DNA of 64,000 nt from Pipra filicauda. Its lineage: Eukaryota; Chordata; Aves; Passeriformes; Pipridae. Both the position numbers and the translations under genes were made by a program. The notes under the pieces were generated by a model. That model was not told the DNA's origin and did no database searches. It saw only the letters and a list, made by a program, of their open reading frames with translations. The stretch is from assembly GCF_003945595.2 (NCBI RefSeq), contig NW_024104532.1, positions 7,687,501 through 7,751,500 of the forward strand, written 5' to 3'. Of this stretch, positions 13,801-27,683 are shown piece by piece. How positions within the stretch are numbered: the stretch's first letter is position 1; every line of letters starts with the position of its first letter.

Positions 13801-16800
13801 TTCATTTTTGTAGTAAGTGATTTTACTCATATGTGTAATATTAATTTAATTGTTGCAGAAGGCCTTGTGAAGACTCTCAGTAATTCAGAATATTTCAGAT
13901 GCCTCATTTGCCTTTCAGTGTGGCAATTCATCCAGAGTACACTGGAACAATACATGTGTTACAATGAATACTTGTGTGTGACAGTTTTTGCAGATATATG
14001 CCAAGGTGCATGCCCATAATTCCTTAGTTCTGTGTGTGGTGATGACTCCTCACAAATATTCAAAATAATTACAAACAGTTGCAATTTGGACCACAGATTT
14101 TTAATGTATATAGGAAGGACAATCCATAATCAAAAATTGCAAAAGTGGAGAATGCCTGTTTACAGCCATAAGTTTTGATTTAGTTTTTGGCTTTTTCAAG
14201 CACTTGCCCACTTTGCTCAGTATTTGTTGCAATTCATGTATTTGTATTTTGGTGTAAATCTTCATCACTTACTAGTGATTAGAGAAGCCAGTGCAGACTA
14301 TTGCCTTTCAGCATGCAAATAGTCATGTACAGCAGAGGAGGAAGAGTATTCACAATACCTAGGGCAGGGTCCAGACATGTTTGCAATTTGCAAACAATAA
14401 GTAACAACAGTAAAAGATTTTTAACAAGAAATGTTTCTAAGGGGAAAATAATGTCTCAGTAATGTCAGCCAGCGAGGACTGAGAAGAGGCAGAGATGATC
14501 TTTCTAGATGGAGGGTGATACCACATTGTGGCTTTTTCATCGTATTCAGCTTCTAAATCTCCCTTTCAGCCTTTTGCTGCAAAACAAGACTTTAATGTTG
14601 CATTATTTACATGTAATAGGAATTCAGTCATCTTAATATTTAGTCTTCTCACTATTTCATTGTTTCACTCTGAGCTTTTTATAGATATTGGCCTTTCATT
14701 TTTATGGGCAAAATAAAACCATTTTTGAGCGCATTTTGAACACCACAAATTAAGCTAATTTTTTACGGTTACCTTTTAAATCTTAACGATGTATGTATTT
14801 TTGTGTAAATCATGTGAATGGCTCATAGCTGACACTAATAATAGCACTACCACTAACAAAAGAAAGAGAAGTTGTGAGTGGTGGATCTTGTATACTTTAT
14901 GTATGGTTATTTCACAGGGAGCACAGACTAACAAAAGCCAGTAACGATGTATAATTTAATGCATACAGCATGGCTGGCAAATAAAGTGCCCTAAGTTGCA
15001 TCTTTATTTAGGCAGGTATTTTCTGGATTCATTCTAAAAACCTCCACAAATACTACAAATGCAGGTTGTGAATAGAACAGTGTAGGGTAGCAATTTATTG
15101 CACCATAATTTTGTTTATGGTGCCACTGATGAGCAGTTTCACTGCGGTGGCTTAAAGCTCGACTTTTATTGGAATAGGCATATTGTGGAATAGCAATGAC
15201 CAACAATTACATAGGTTTTGTCATTTTCATATGGGTATCATTTATTAACAGCAATATCTAAATTAGCATTTCAGAGGGTTTTCAGGCTAGATGGTTTTAA
15301 CTGCTCCTTCTCACATGAAAGTCTTAATTTCCTTCGCAGCACGGGCCTGTGGAGTGTAGGAAATGACTGTGGGGGTCTGTACCTGATAAATGTGCCTGCT
15401 AATGAGGGTCATAGCATTGTGGGCTTCCTCAGGGTGATATCACCCCTGGCCACCCTCTCTGCTCTTGTCCCAAGGTGGGAGATGTCCAGCAGGTAGAGCC
15501 AGGCAGGAGGGGGATCTGTGTCACCGGAGCAGGAGATGCAGTCTGGTGGTGGAGCATCCCAAGCCGAGAGGGCTCACCTGCTTCCTCGTGGAGCCCCGTT
15601 AGTAAATAGCTGTTCCCAGATGGGTGGGAATGGAGCTGCTGCTCCCCAGGCTCCCAGAGGGCCCCTGTGGATGAGCAGATCCCTGCAGGGAGCAGTGCCC
15701 AGCTCAGCACAGACCCTTGTGGGCTCTGGGAACTCTCCTTTGTTGTCCTGTCACCGTGTCTGTGATAATGAGATAAAATAAACATCTTGGCTCTGGCCTC
15801 CTTTACCAGGGTTAGTTACTGGGGCCCGTTCATGGCTTTGGGATCAATCTTTGACATGTGTCACAGTCCTCAAGGTAGGTATTAATACAAAATAATAAAT
15901 GTGGGTAGTGTTCAACTTTTCCTGTAGCTGTCTATCAGAAAGTTCTGAAGTGGATTTCTTTAAAGACTCCCTGTCTCCTGAGGAAAAGGGGATAAGGCAG
16001 TGTGTCCCTGGACAGGATCTATGACTCATTATGTCAATCAAATTCCACTTCAGAGGGGAATAAAGAGATTTGTATCTCAAAGCTGTGCATAACGACTTCT
16101 TGGCTTTTCATTTCATATTTATGAGCGGTTTACTTTGAAGTGTTTATCAGGCAATACGCAGAAACATGAGAGAGCATTGCCTGAAACCATGTTCAAGTGT
16201 CTAATCTGTTAAATGCTTGCTGAGCAGGCTAGTTCATCAGTGCATGCAATGCAAAAAAGAGAGGAAAAAAAATAAACTTTCTGGGTTTTTGAGGTTTTGA
16301 AGCAGAATCTTTATATTAACAATATAAAAAGGATTAATAATGCCAAGCATTTTGAAATAAATGTAATATATGAAACTTACAAAAGTTGGTTATGTTCTGT
16401 GTTAAGTAGATAAATAGTTCTTTTCTTGAAAGGAAGCTTGACAGGACTTAATACCAAAACTATACAGTGCCACATCTGCTCTTAAGACGGGAGTATACTG
16501 TGACCACAGGATTCTCACTGTTAATTTTGAAGGCTCAAGGCATTCATAAGAGCAGGCTGGTGCAGGGTTCTTTGTCTTGCTTCTCCACAGTTCTTTTTCC
16601 CCTCTAAAAAGGGCAGTTTGCTGATAACAGAAATGTTAAAAGCTGATAAAAGAGTAGCAGTGGCATTAGTCTGCAAGGGGAAGAAATTTTGAGCAGTATC
16701 ACCCATTTGCTGTCTGCTGTGCCTGAGGACTCTGAAGAGGCAACTATTGTTAAATAGGTCAAAGATTAAACCCCACAATTGTGGTTGAAGCAAAATGGCA

Positions 16801-17029
16801 GCGTGTTTGGTATTGTCACAGAGCTCCAGTGGGTTGGTTACACCAGACCATCTGCCTGGTGATCACTGTTCCAGTTTCCTGTTAACAAGTTTTCTGCTCC
16901 CAGCCCTCTCAAGTCAGGCTTTACTAATTCTGGCTGTGAGATGGAGGCACAGAGACTACAGCACTGACAAGAGCACTCCAGCACCACCCCAAAAACCACA
17001 CTGGGAGTTGTGCTCTGTACGTGGTCAGG

Positions 17030-17055
17030 GCAGTATTTACCTGGGTAAATACTGC
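17030..17055. repeat. Inverted repeat, perfect 12-bp arms, 2-nt spacer
   Basis: GCAGTATTTACC at 17030-17041, spacer TG, then GGTAAATACTGC at 17044-17055. Every pair matches; flanking bases do not extend it. Confidence 0.95.
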
Positions 17056-18359
17056 ACTTCCCAAGGGTCTGTGGTACCTGCTGTCCATGCATGTTATCCT
17101 GCATTTTATTTTAAAAGCAACCTCCCTTCTGAGCTCATTTGCAAATATGTTCTTACATATAAGTGCTACTAAGAAGAATCGGTAAGAATATCATTAGTTC
17201 AGTGCTTGATTTTTATCAAAAATGCTTTTTTCTTTAAAAAAAAAAAAAGTATTTTTCCCCTCTACACAGAAAATTGTTGACTTTGAAGGACTTGATTTGT
17301 GGGTTCCTGTTTTGGATTTCAGAAAGTTGTCCCTGAAAGTACTTTGAGGACCACAATTTATCAGTACTGTACATTTCTGATTATTTCTGCTATAGATTTC
17401 TCCTTTGACTTTCAGGGTCAGAAATCCTTGAAAGCTTGGGTTGTTCACTGTTTTGGGTTGAGGGTTCTTTCTTCTGGCATTCCCACTGACAGAGGAAATT
17501 GCTTTTTCCTCAATTATGTATCCATGCACATTGTTCACCAAATTCTCAGTTAAAAAAAAGTATACCAAAAAAAAAAATCCATAAAACATATTCTGTGTTC
17601 AGTTTCCATGACAAAAGTAAGTTTTAGAAGAACTTAAATCCACGGGTACTTTTGCAGCGTGTATGTCTGTTCTCTGTTCTGAAGCCTTTAAAGAGATAAA
17701 AAAGAAGAAAATAGAGCAACTAAATGCCTTTGAGAACCACAAATCTGAAATTTAAATAGAGGTGCTGGCAAGTTTTAATATGCTTAGCTGAATCAGAGGT
17801 TCCTCAGTCTCTGAAAGTGCTGGATAAATCTGTGAGTACCCAGAGCCTGTCATGGTGGCTTAAGCCATCGGAAGCCAGGGGCCAGCTCAGCTCCTGTGCC
17901 CTCTCACACCCGCAATTAAGAAAACAATTTTTTCAGATAAGACAGTGGCTGAAAGGCCACAGGCAAGAGATGTTCAAGAGCACCACAGAGCTCTGCTGGC
18001 AGTGTTCACGTCATGGAAAAAGGGGCTGGCAGCAGAATGGCCAAGTTCTCATCCAAGGTATCCTGTAAGCGATAGAAAGGAGATGTTTTTTGGTTTGGTT
18101 TTTTTCCCCATCCCTGGTCTTCAGTGCTGTCCTTACCTTATCCACATTCCCTTTCAAAAGAAACCCTGATTTTAGGTTCAGAACTGCCTCTGGCTCCCAT
18201 ATAGCCAAAAAGGAAATAGGTGAGCTAGCCTAAAATACTTCTTTGCATAATGTTTTTGGGCTAAAAACTGTGAACTTGTGTGAGGATTGATGAATAATCC
18301 CATCTAATCTCCCACTTGTTAAACCCAAAGAGTTCTATAATTGAAGGCTGCAAAGTAAA

Positions 18360-18375
18360 AAATAATAATAATGAT
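18360..18375. repeat. AAT trinucleotide repeat
   Basis: Consecutive AAT units run into GATGATG, followed downstream by further TAATAATA sequence. Confidence 0.8.
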
Positions 18376-18706
18376 GATGCTAAATAAAAATAATAATATA
18401 ATCATATGATACCTAGGCATACTTGACCTTTATCAGTGAGATGTGAATTTATCATTTCACCTGATCTGCAAGGCACTTATGAAGCAAGTAAAGGCACTTA
18501 GCAAGTGAGATGATGTGTGTGTTAAAAATAGTCAGATAACACAGCCTGCACACTAACTTCTCTTTCAAACAACCCAAATTTTGGTCTGGTTCTCTTTGTA
18601 ATATTTACTGTGATATCTCCTAATAATAACACCTCAAAAAGATTTTGAGTTTAGGCTGGAAATTTTTAATGCAGAACTAAGCAGTAGAGAAGAGCACAAA
18701 AATTTG

Positions 18707-18722
18707 TATTTATTTATTTATT
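18707..18722. repeat. TATT tetranucleotide repeat
   Basis: Four consecutive TATT-type units, followed by a T-rich run. Confidence 0.8.
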
Positions 18723-20720
18723 AATTTTTTATTATTACAACTGGTTCTTGTGCAGAATATTTGACCTCGTGGGGGAAAAAAAATCATTCTTTTTAAAATC
18801 TGTTTGAAAATCAGGGTCAATGTTTTCCCACACATAAAAATCTGTTCAACAAAATCGTAGTTCTAGTTGAGATATCTTGATAATTCCTCTTCAGAGGATC
18901 ACACACTTGCCACCTGTTAAACTCGATGCCAAAGTTATTGTATGAGCTTAACTTGAATCTCCCTTCTGGTATTAACCAATGAAGTCAGGGCTGGCAGTCC
19001 CTCAAATTTTAGACAAAAATGGAAGAGAAAAGAGAACAGAAGTGCAACAACTGCCCTGTTGTTAAGGTGGAGTTTTATAAAACAAAGATGTAGTTTCAAA
19101 CAGCAGAAAGTTAGAATAGGCAGAATCTATTGGCACATCACAAATCTTCTCTTCATTGAAGAAGAAGGGAATAGTAATCTAAATTAAAGCACAGGTACTG
19201 AAACTCTAAACCACTGGAAGAGGGGGAAGTGTAGATAAAATAGAGGAACACTTTGCATTCACCAAGGAGAGCTGTGCCTGCCAGCACCACTGCCCCAGTG
19301 CAACAGGCTCGAAGGATGAGGTTGCACTTGGGTATACAGTGATCAGAAAATCAGAATAGCAGCGTGTTTTGAGTGTGGGGGAGATTCCAGTGCAGGGAAA
19401 GAAAAGAGGTGCATGGGAGGAGGTCATATTTCTTCCTTCCATAGTTCTGCAGACCAGTCACTCCCTGCAATGGAACTGGGGTATCCCTTTCTGTGCTTGG
19501 GATTGTATAGGCAGTGTTCAAATTATAGTCACTGGGACACGTAAGAAAATATTGTATTAAGGGTGTATATTTCATCTTTACAAAGCTCAGGACCAACAGT
19601 ATCTGAATAGGTGCCAGCTGATCCATTTATAATACCACAACTGACTGGACCTTGAAAACAACTAATTATTTTACTAGGATTAAAAATGGAAAGCTGAAAG
19701 CAATTTATAGTTCAGTCAAATGAATGGAGATGTTTCCTGATCTCTTCATAAAATGAAAGTAAACCATAAATAAAAGAAAATCTGGTTATGTTTATTTTTT
19801 AGTAGATAAACTGTCTCAAAGAGTTTCATCTGTTTTCATTGATATCTGATTATAAAATACATATTATCTCAAAAATAGCTTTAATTTCATTATTCTATAA
19901 GTTTGGCCTGAAGTTTGTATGGATTTTTTTAACATGCTTTTTTAATTCATGTGGGGCTCCATTTGAATTGTTTTAAATTTTTTTGGGAAGCCCTTCTTTC
20001 CATTTTAGGTGAATTCCTTTATCAGTCCTTGAAGTCATTCACGTTGGTCTACTGATGGTCCTCCAGTAGGATTAGAAATGCAGAGTTAAAGGCTGGCATT
20101 TCTGTCAGTTCTAAAACCTGTTACAAGCAGCGTCATTCAGAATATAAGTACAAGTTCTGAGCCAAAAAATGGTTTAAACTTCTTTTATTCTACTGTGCAG
20201 GTTTCAATTTATATTACTGTTATTTCTAAGTGAGTGGTATTTACAGTGAAGAAGCACCTTGTGACTAAACAGCTGACAGCTGCTGGTGCTCAGAAATCTT
20301 TATATGTGCCTGGGGACCTTCATAAAATATAGAATATCCATGTTCCTAGCCTGTGAAGCAAGGGATAAAGAAACAATTAAGGTTTTGTCTGTGATGACAG
20401 CTGATTCAGGTTTTTCAAGAGTTCCCAATTAAACAGTTATGCAAGTATAAACCTTATTACCTGTGACGACTTCTGCTTCTTGAGAGCACAGTTTATTTAT
20501 CAAGTCATGAACAGAGATTTATTTTTTGCCACTTATAAAATCTTGATTTAACAGTATAAAAATAAGAAAAAACTTTTCATTAATTCAGTAAATTATCAAC
20601 AGCTAATTTATCCCCTGGTTGTTTCCTGCAAATTTTCACAGAAATTGTTCTTAATAATTGCACTCAGTTTAGTGTATCATGAAGATTAGGAGCTGTATAG
20701 CAATTTTATCCAAAAAGTAC

Positions 20721-20752
20721 TTATATCTATATTTATATATATATATATATAT
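20721..20752. repeat. TA dinucleotide microsatellite
   Basis: An imperfect AT-rich lead is followed by an uninterrupted (TA)n run at 20734-20752. Likely length-variable between individuals. Confidence 0.9.
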
Positions 20753-23700
20753 GGTCAACTGAGGGTTTGTTTTTCTGGAGACCAAGGAGAACTCACTGTC
20801 CTTTTCTGACATAACTAAAAGGATTTTACAACAGGCAACCAACATCTTTGTGAGCTAGACTAGAATGCAAATGACATCTTTTCAGTGCTGGAAAGTGTGA
20901 TTTTAAATTCTGTAGGACCATGGTCTAATCTTATTTGACTGTTATCGTGTTATGTATACTTGAGTTTGCACACGTTTCTTAAAATAACACCTCCAAACTT
21001 GGACAGATCGAACTGTTTGGGTTGAAATTTGCCATGTCCCTCGGGGTTGGTTTGTTTGGAAACTGGACAAGGAGTATCTGACTGGTTCTGAGATGGATGC
21101 AAGAGAAAATCCCTCCTTTTGCCTGCGGTGAAAACATCACCTGACTGTTGTGTTGATGAAACTAAACATCTCCATGCTTTGAATCAGAGATGCCAAGTTT
21201 GGAAAGCTTTCCCTGCTCTGTGTCTGTGCATCTCTGCTGAAATCCGAGGGAGTTCCTGGAGTCTGATCAGAAGTGCTGAAAGTTTGCAGGTGTGCCCAGG
21301 CCTGTGGGGTCAGGGCTGAGCAGGGCTTTCCCATCCCTCTGCTCCCTGAACTGTGGAGCTCTGGCACAGCGAATAATAGGGGAGGCTCAGCCTGGAATTT
21401 GCTTTCTGCTGGCACTTAATCAGCGAGGAGGGAGAGGAAAAGTGCACCCAGGGAGAGCACAGGAGGGCAAAGCAGCAGAGGAGAGCAGAGCAATTGCTGA
21501 TAGAATTGCATCCTTCTGTCTCCTTCGGGTGTCAGAATGGACTGGGCTGTAGGAATAACACATCCCTCTGTAATAAATGAATCTGTACTCCTTTTACCAC
21601 TCCTCAGAGGTGGGAAAAGTTGGAAAACTTTTAGTGAATCAAAGATAGACTAAGAAAGTGAAGCATTAGCCTCAAGAATTACATTTTAACCTGAGCTGTG
21701 TGGGGTAGATAATAAGTAATAGTCTTTCTTGACACCTAGCTCTGTCCTCTTGTCCTTGCAATCTGATTTTGTTTTTAATCAACATCAGCATTTGAGGGGA
21801 AAACAATAAATGTGTGATTTTCCCTAAAACAGCATATCATCAAAACTAAGTTCATTACCATAAGGTGATGCCAGGAATCTATTTTTTGGGATGAGGAGCA
21901 GAAAAGACCTTGACTCTGTGTGAGAACTGCTCAGCAATAGCTGCAACCTCTGAGTTACCAGTGTACCAGCAGTTTTCCAGCAAAAATCCAAAAGCAACTA
22001 CTGTGAAGAAAATTAACTCTATCCTGGCCAAAACCAGCACAGCAGGGGCATCTCCAAATCAGAAAGAAGCAAGGCAGATTACAGAAAAGACAATTAAAGG
22101 TTACTGCCATTGATGAGAGAAGCTGGGAAATGAATTATACGTTCAAACCATGTGTTGTTGCAATGTGCACAAAGATTTCTCTTTGCTGCTTCTACTCAGT
22201 TCGCTGCAGAAGGGACCGAGGCAGCCAGAGTTTCACTTTTTAGAAAACTACTGTGTTTCTTTTGAATTTTAAAAATTGTTGACTGCATAAACTGTGTTAG
22301 TCTTTATAACAAAATTTCATTGTGTAAATGTATATTCTACACTGCAGAAAGCATACCTGGAGTGGGGGGTGTCTCTATGTCCATGTGTGCAGAGATGGGC
22401 TATTCTCACACTTCTCAGTAACATCTGTTAAAGCATTTCCTGATGCCTTTGTCACAAATGTGCTCTCTCAAAGTAAGATTTAGCATCCTTAAGTGGTTAA
22501 AGTTCACATTAATTTGGTTATAAAATGTTTAGCTTTTCTGAGTAGCAATACCTGGAATTTAATGATCTTAAGTGAAAATATGCCATCTGTGAATCTTCTT
22601 AGGAGGCAGGAACAGAAGTGTGTAGGAGGCCCTGCTGCTTTTAACCCCCAGCTATCAATTTTAGAGCCTAGAACAAGGTAGAGACTGGTCATTATTTTTA
22701 TTTGCTACGTTCCAAGGAATCTGTTCTCTGGTACTTTGTGTTTGATCAGGGCAGAGTTTGTTCCACAGGAGCTTAAACTGCCCCTTCCTCAAGCTACCAA
22801 AGGGCAATTATTTATTATTTAGGGAAAAATGAATAGAGAGGTAGGAAATAGGAATGTTAGGAGAGTCCAGGTAAAAAGTTTGTTATAACTTCTGTGGAGG
22901 AAAAGCTGCTTGTAAAGCAGTCATTGTAATATCAATGATGGTAAGAGAGAGAATTTTCCAGGCATGTTTCATGCTAATGAATTTGCCACAAAGGGTATTC
23001 ATTTGTGATGCTGTGGTTAAAATTCCTGTATGTTGCACAGAAAATATACTTCTAATTTAAGCACATTTAAACTATCAGAAAGATGCAGTATGTTTTATAG
23101 TGATGTATCAAGGTGGGAGGGGGAGATTTATTAAAAAAAAGTAAATTTAATTGTAAATACAATAGTAGAAAAGCTTCAGAAATAAAGGAAAGACAGTGGT
23201 GTATCTGACAGCATGGGTCTAGAGTCTCAGTTTGGAATATCTGATGGGGTAGAATTAAAAAAAAAAACATTTTGTAGACCAGGATCTTTAACTGTGGGAA
23301 AAGAATAGTATTGAAATGGGATGATTGAAGAGATTGCAATTGTTTATTGGGTAAGGAAGATGAGAAGAAAGGTCAGTGTTAAAAATGTGTATGCTGGACA
23401 AAAAATGAGATTGTCATCATTTGTTCTGCCACTGTAATGACTGAATTAATGAAGAACTGAGAAAAATTAAGTGTGCATCAGAGTTTGTTAAAAAGAGAGA
23501 CCTCTTCATATACTACAGATTGGAGCTAAATGGTGGTACAGCAAAATCATTATAGGTCTAAACATAACAAGAACTTGAGAAAGGATGGAATGTCTTAAAC
23601 AGATGGGTTCTTGTTATCATTACTACTTGTAATTGATTGTGGTAGCACAGACCATAAGTGATAGTGATCCTTTTGATTTTCGACTTAGTCCAGTTGTGAA

Positions 23701-24975
23701 CTTGATGATTTGAAGGCAAATCCATCACATTTGTACATTCCTGGTTTGGGGATCTTCCTCTGAGGCATCTTGTAGCGATCACAGCTGGATTAGATTCACC
23801 TTCAGAAGGGCAATTCAGGCAGTTTTAATTACCCAAATGAGACCTCTGCCCAGAGGCTGGGTGAAAGTAACCTCTGTTTAGGTGGGGATGCCTTCTAGGC
23901 TAGATAATGAGTGCAATAGTGCATCGCTGAAGTCAACACACTTTTAGTAAGTGTTTGTACACTAAATAACTGAAATAGTAAATTTCTGTCAAAGGAACTG
24001 TGCTAGAGAGATAATACAACTAATGTGCTCATTAAAAGGAAAACATCTATTCTATTGAGAGACTATTCACAGCATGTAGATTATGGGCAATGATGATCAA
24101 GTACATAACATTGTATTACACTTCTAAACTAGTGTACTACTGATCTGGTTTTGTATGAGAGATTACACACACCTTAAGGGAGCAGCTGGTTTTAACTGCT
24201 TTTCTTTAATGGAAATGGTCTAGTGATTTCTGTAGGTAGGGATGAAGGGACTGGAGATGGAGGCTGCCAAGCTCAGTTGCAAATGAAAAACCTTGTGACT
24301 TTTTATTTTTTGTGATGTGTTCTTCAAGAGAAATAAGTTTCTTTCTTTTCCACCACCAAGGATCCGATGTTCTTTGCTTGAACTCCTAATCACTTAGAGC
24401 AGTAAGGAAGAGACTTCTTGAAGGATACACTAAATCTTAACCCCAGGCCAGGCTGGGTCAGTGTTTCCTCCCTCCACCTCAGAGTAGTTTGTACTGGCAA
24501 TGGGGCAAGGAAGGCTGTGTTGTTCTTGGTGAACTTTCTGTCATTGGGATCCCATATGGAGTATTCTGGCAGGGGGAGTGCATATGAAATATGACTTAGG
24601 TATTTTTTCATCATTTCTGAGACTATACTTCATCTGCAAAGTAATAGTAGGGTTCTTTCTGCTGTGAATTATGGTATAAATTATTTCTGTGCCTTCAGAT
24701 TATATTTACCCTCTGTGTGAATTTACAGGGGTGGTCTACTGATGCCATTAATACCTTAATGTGCAATAATGGCTAAGCAAATGAGAGAATAATAGATTAG
24801 TGACAGCAGTTCATATGTTATTCAGGAGATGTGGGCAGTTTCATTTTAGGGAAACAAGGGATGTAGGAGAACATGATCCAGATCAAGAAAAGGTTTAGAC
24901 AATATAACCATAGTATTTCTATCTCCTTTCCCTCATGTTTTACAGTAAATAAAGGGCTATGAATAAAGCAGGAAT

Positions 24976-25073
24976 TATAATATATATAGATATGTTTTTG
25001 CATATGTAGATATAAAATATATATCTGACAACTGCTTTTATATATGTATGTATATATAAAACGTGTATATATG
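24976..25073. repeat. TA/GTATA-rich low-complexity repeat
   Basis: Interrupted runs of TATATA, ATATGTAGATATA and TATGTATGTATATATA extend for about 100 bp. It is a degenerate microsatellite; the open frames seen in it on the minus strand are repeat translations rich in Tyr and Ile. Confidence 0.85.
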
Positions 25074-25654
25074 CAGATGTGAAAAAATTGTTATCCATGG
25101 GTATCCAAGGACAAATTATTCTGCCACTGTGAGCTGCCTTACAGAACAATCTCAAATAATATTTTGCAGAAGAAAATACCAAAAATTATTGAGTAAAACT
25201 AATTAGAATCTCCCAGAGAACATAAGTTAACTAGAGAGGGAAATTTCTAGAATATTTCATGCCTACCATCAGGATGCTTGAGATTTTCTGTTGTAAGACT
25301 GTAAGGAGATTTCTGAGAAGCAGCACAGAAAATCCTTTCCCAGAGGCTCAGGGGCTGCTTCCATTTGTGTTCTCGAGCTGATGTGATCCACTTCTCAAAT
25401 TTTTTCAGTGTGGTCAGTTGCTGAGAGATGCTGAAATACCAGGCAATAAAACTCAAATGGGTGAATGATTTCTCTGAATACTGTAGTTCACTTTCAGTGC
25501 CTCTACCGTTTTCCTCAGACAAATAAAGGAAGAATTTCTCTGAAGATGCTTTTTGCATCGGATGTTACAGTCGGATTCTGACGTCCAGACAGGATGCTAA
25601 TCAGAGGGAAATCAGATGGGATTGTAAGGGCTGTTAAAATCCACAGAATATCAT

Positions 25655-25700
25655 TAAAATGGTTTACCGTGGATGTAAACCAGCTTAATTAAGCTAATAT
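25655..25700. promoter_or_regulatory. Candidate regulatory block: paired forkhead-like sites plus TAATTA palindrome
   Basis: GGTTTAC (25661-25667) and GTAAACC (25675-25681) form an inverted pair around a 7-nt spacer, each containing the GTAAAC forkhead-like core. The 14-bp palindrome AGCTTAATTAAGCT (25682-25695) with a central homeodomain-type TAATTA follows directly. Dense symmetric sites in an intron suggest an enhancer, but no function is shown. Confidence 0.3.
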
Positions 25701-27556
25701 ATTTGTAATTTGTGTGTATTTGTAGACATTTATGCCACCAGCAAACAAGAAAACTTGAAAATCTTAATTTTCATGATAAGTTTAGTAATTTTAACATATA
25801 TGTAATGTCAACATGTACTCTACCTGTGTAAGTCAGAAAGTGTGGAGCTACCAAGCTTCAGATCACTCCATATTTTTATATTTATTTTGGTTTGATTTTG
25901 ACCTTTCTTTTAATAAGTTTAAGGTTAGCTTGATAATAGGACTAAACCAAAACTATAATCAATCAAACTGTTTTTGTTAAATGTCTCCTGCTGAAATTGC
26001 ACATGATTAAAATTTACATTTTCTTTAAAAGTAACTTTGTTTCATTTGTCATGTTAGAGCTCTTCATTTATTAAAAAAAAAAAGGCAAAAAAATCTCTAG
26101 ACTGAAGTGCACTTAAGAAGCTCATTTTTATGACTGTTGAGTTCCTTGCTTTTGACTAAACCAGTAGATTTCTGATTACTACATTAAATATTAGAAGGCA
26201 GGTAAAATATGCTCCTAACTAGGAGGGTTCAGGCCAATTTGGTGTTGATGAAAGCGAGCTGGCTTTTCTAATGCCAGCCTTTTTATATTCTTTTTAAGCA
26301 TTGCCACTACATGCGTTGTTTCTTGAGAAGCATCCACCTGGTGATAATTCTTTACCTGGGGTTTGGCCACTCTCTGCTGGCCCCTTTACAGGTTAACCTT
26401 GGGGTGAAAGAGGGCACAGCTCCTCCCTCTTCCATCACCTTCCTTTAATTCATGAGCTCTAGGAATAAATCTGAAGTGGGGCCCAGTTTTACTTTCTGTA
26501 GATGTGTGCATACATCTCATATCCAGAAAATTATTTAGCAACTGGATGTGAGACTGGAGAGGGCTAATACAGGAAGATGAACCAGATAGATTTAAAACTC
26601 CTGGCTAATCTGTGAAAGAAGTTGTAATCCTTGAAAAAAATCTAGTTGACTTCCTTATTAATAGAAGACACTTAATCATGTGTTTTATTTAGTCTACGAA
26701 CTTCCATTGTAGAGCTTTATTCTGACAAATATATAGAGGAAGAGGAGAAAACATAAGCTGATTTTGTACAAAATAAAACTGCTGTTTTAGAAACACAGAC
26801 CACAGATCTGGTTTCTCTGTGAATTAAGAAATTAATTAAATAATTGGCAGTTACACTGCCAGCGACTTCAGTTCTGGTTTCAGCCCAATGTAATGAAGCT
26901 CAAATTACTTTGCTTTTCAAAACCTCTGAAAGCCTCAGAGACCAGTGAATATTTCCCTCTATTTTTTTTACTGCCCTGTTCATTACTGTAGGAAACAAAT
27001 ACATAAGCAGAAATCAGCCATCAAGTCTGTGCTTCCTGAGAACCCAGGGGGACTCCATGTGCTTTAAAAATGTATGAGACTTTGTCCACTGAGTCGTTAT
27101 TAACTGCTAAAGGTCACGTGCTTTGACATTGTTTCTGAAAGTTTTGCCTTTAAACCCGGTGACCTCCTGATTTTGGTACTGATGCACAATTTCTTCTTGA
27201 ATATGGTGGAAAAAGGTAAAAAAGAGTCACAGTGCTCACCAGGTCTATCTTGATTTCTTCAGCAGGTATTAAATTGCCAATTGCACCAAATGTAAAAGTG
27301 CAAAGCTGGTGCCAAGGTTTCGTGTTTCGTGGGTTTGTGTTTTTTTCACTGTGTCTGTGGAAGGCCTGTGTATGAGCAAATGAGCTTTACAGAGAAAAAA
27401 TTCCTCTTTTCTAGTAATCAAATGCACAGCTTCAAAGCTCATGCTCTGCTCCTACAAATACAAGGTTAGATGCATAGCAAAGCAGGTCATCTCATTAACA
27501 CTTGTTGCGAGGTTTACGTTAATCACACACCTCAGTGATTAGTTATTTGGGGCCAA

Positions 27557-27587
27557 AATAAATTTAAATTTATTTAAATTTAAATTT
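27557..27587. repeat. AAATTT-based palindromic AT run
   Basis: Repeated AAATTTAAATTTAT units form a nearly self-complementary AT-only stretch about 280 bp before the exon. It resembles sequence prone to easy unwinding or nuclear-matrix attachment; that role is inference. Confidence 0.8.
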
Positions 27588-27683
27588 GGAGACCTTTCCT
27601 ACCTTTGTTCTGTGTATTTGTATATTTGTCCATTTTAGCTGCATTTACTGTGTTTGAGGTTAAGTTTTGCTAGACCAGAGATG

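Larger units (their letters stand above)
11001..20720. other. Intronic stretch, no gene seen
   Basis: Mixed AT-rich sequence with a GC-richer patch at about 15430-15740, a perfect 12-bp-arm palindrome at 17030-17055, an AAT repeat at 18360-18375 and a TATT repeat at 18707-18722. Open frames up to 131 codons were inspected and show no recognisable family. Confidence 0.6.
20753..27683. other. Intronic stretch leading to the exon
   Basis: It contains the TA-rich repeat at 24976-25073, the motif block at 25655-25700, and an AAATTT palindromic run at 27557-27587. No gene was recognised. Confidence 0.6.

Noticed and set aside
17236..17248. A-run as a possible processed-pseudogene tail
   Set aside because: No gene-like sequence precedes it on the + strand and no target-site duplication was seen.
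17817..18068. GTCATGG and nearby GC-rich sequence as a possible LTR edge
   Set aside because: No matching opposite end, primer-binding site or target duplication could be found.
24940..25182. Minus-strand frame rich in Tyr and Ile, membrane-like
   Set aside because: It is a translation of the TATA/GTATA repeat.
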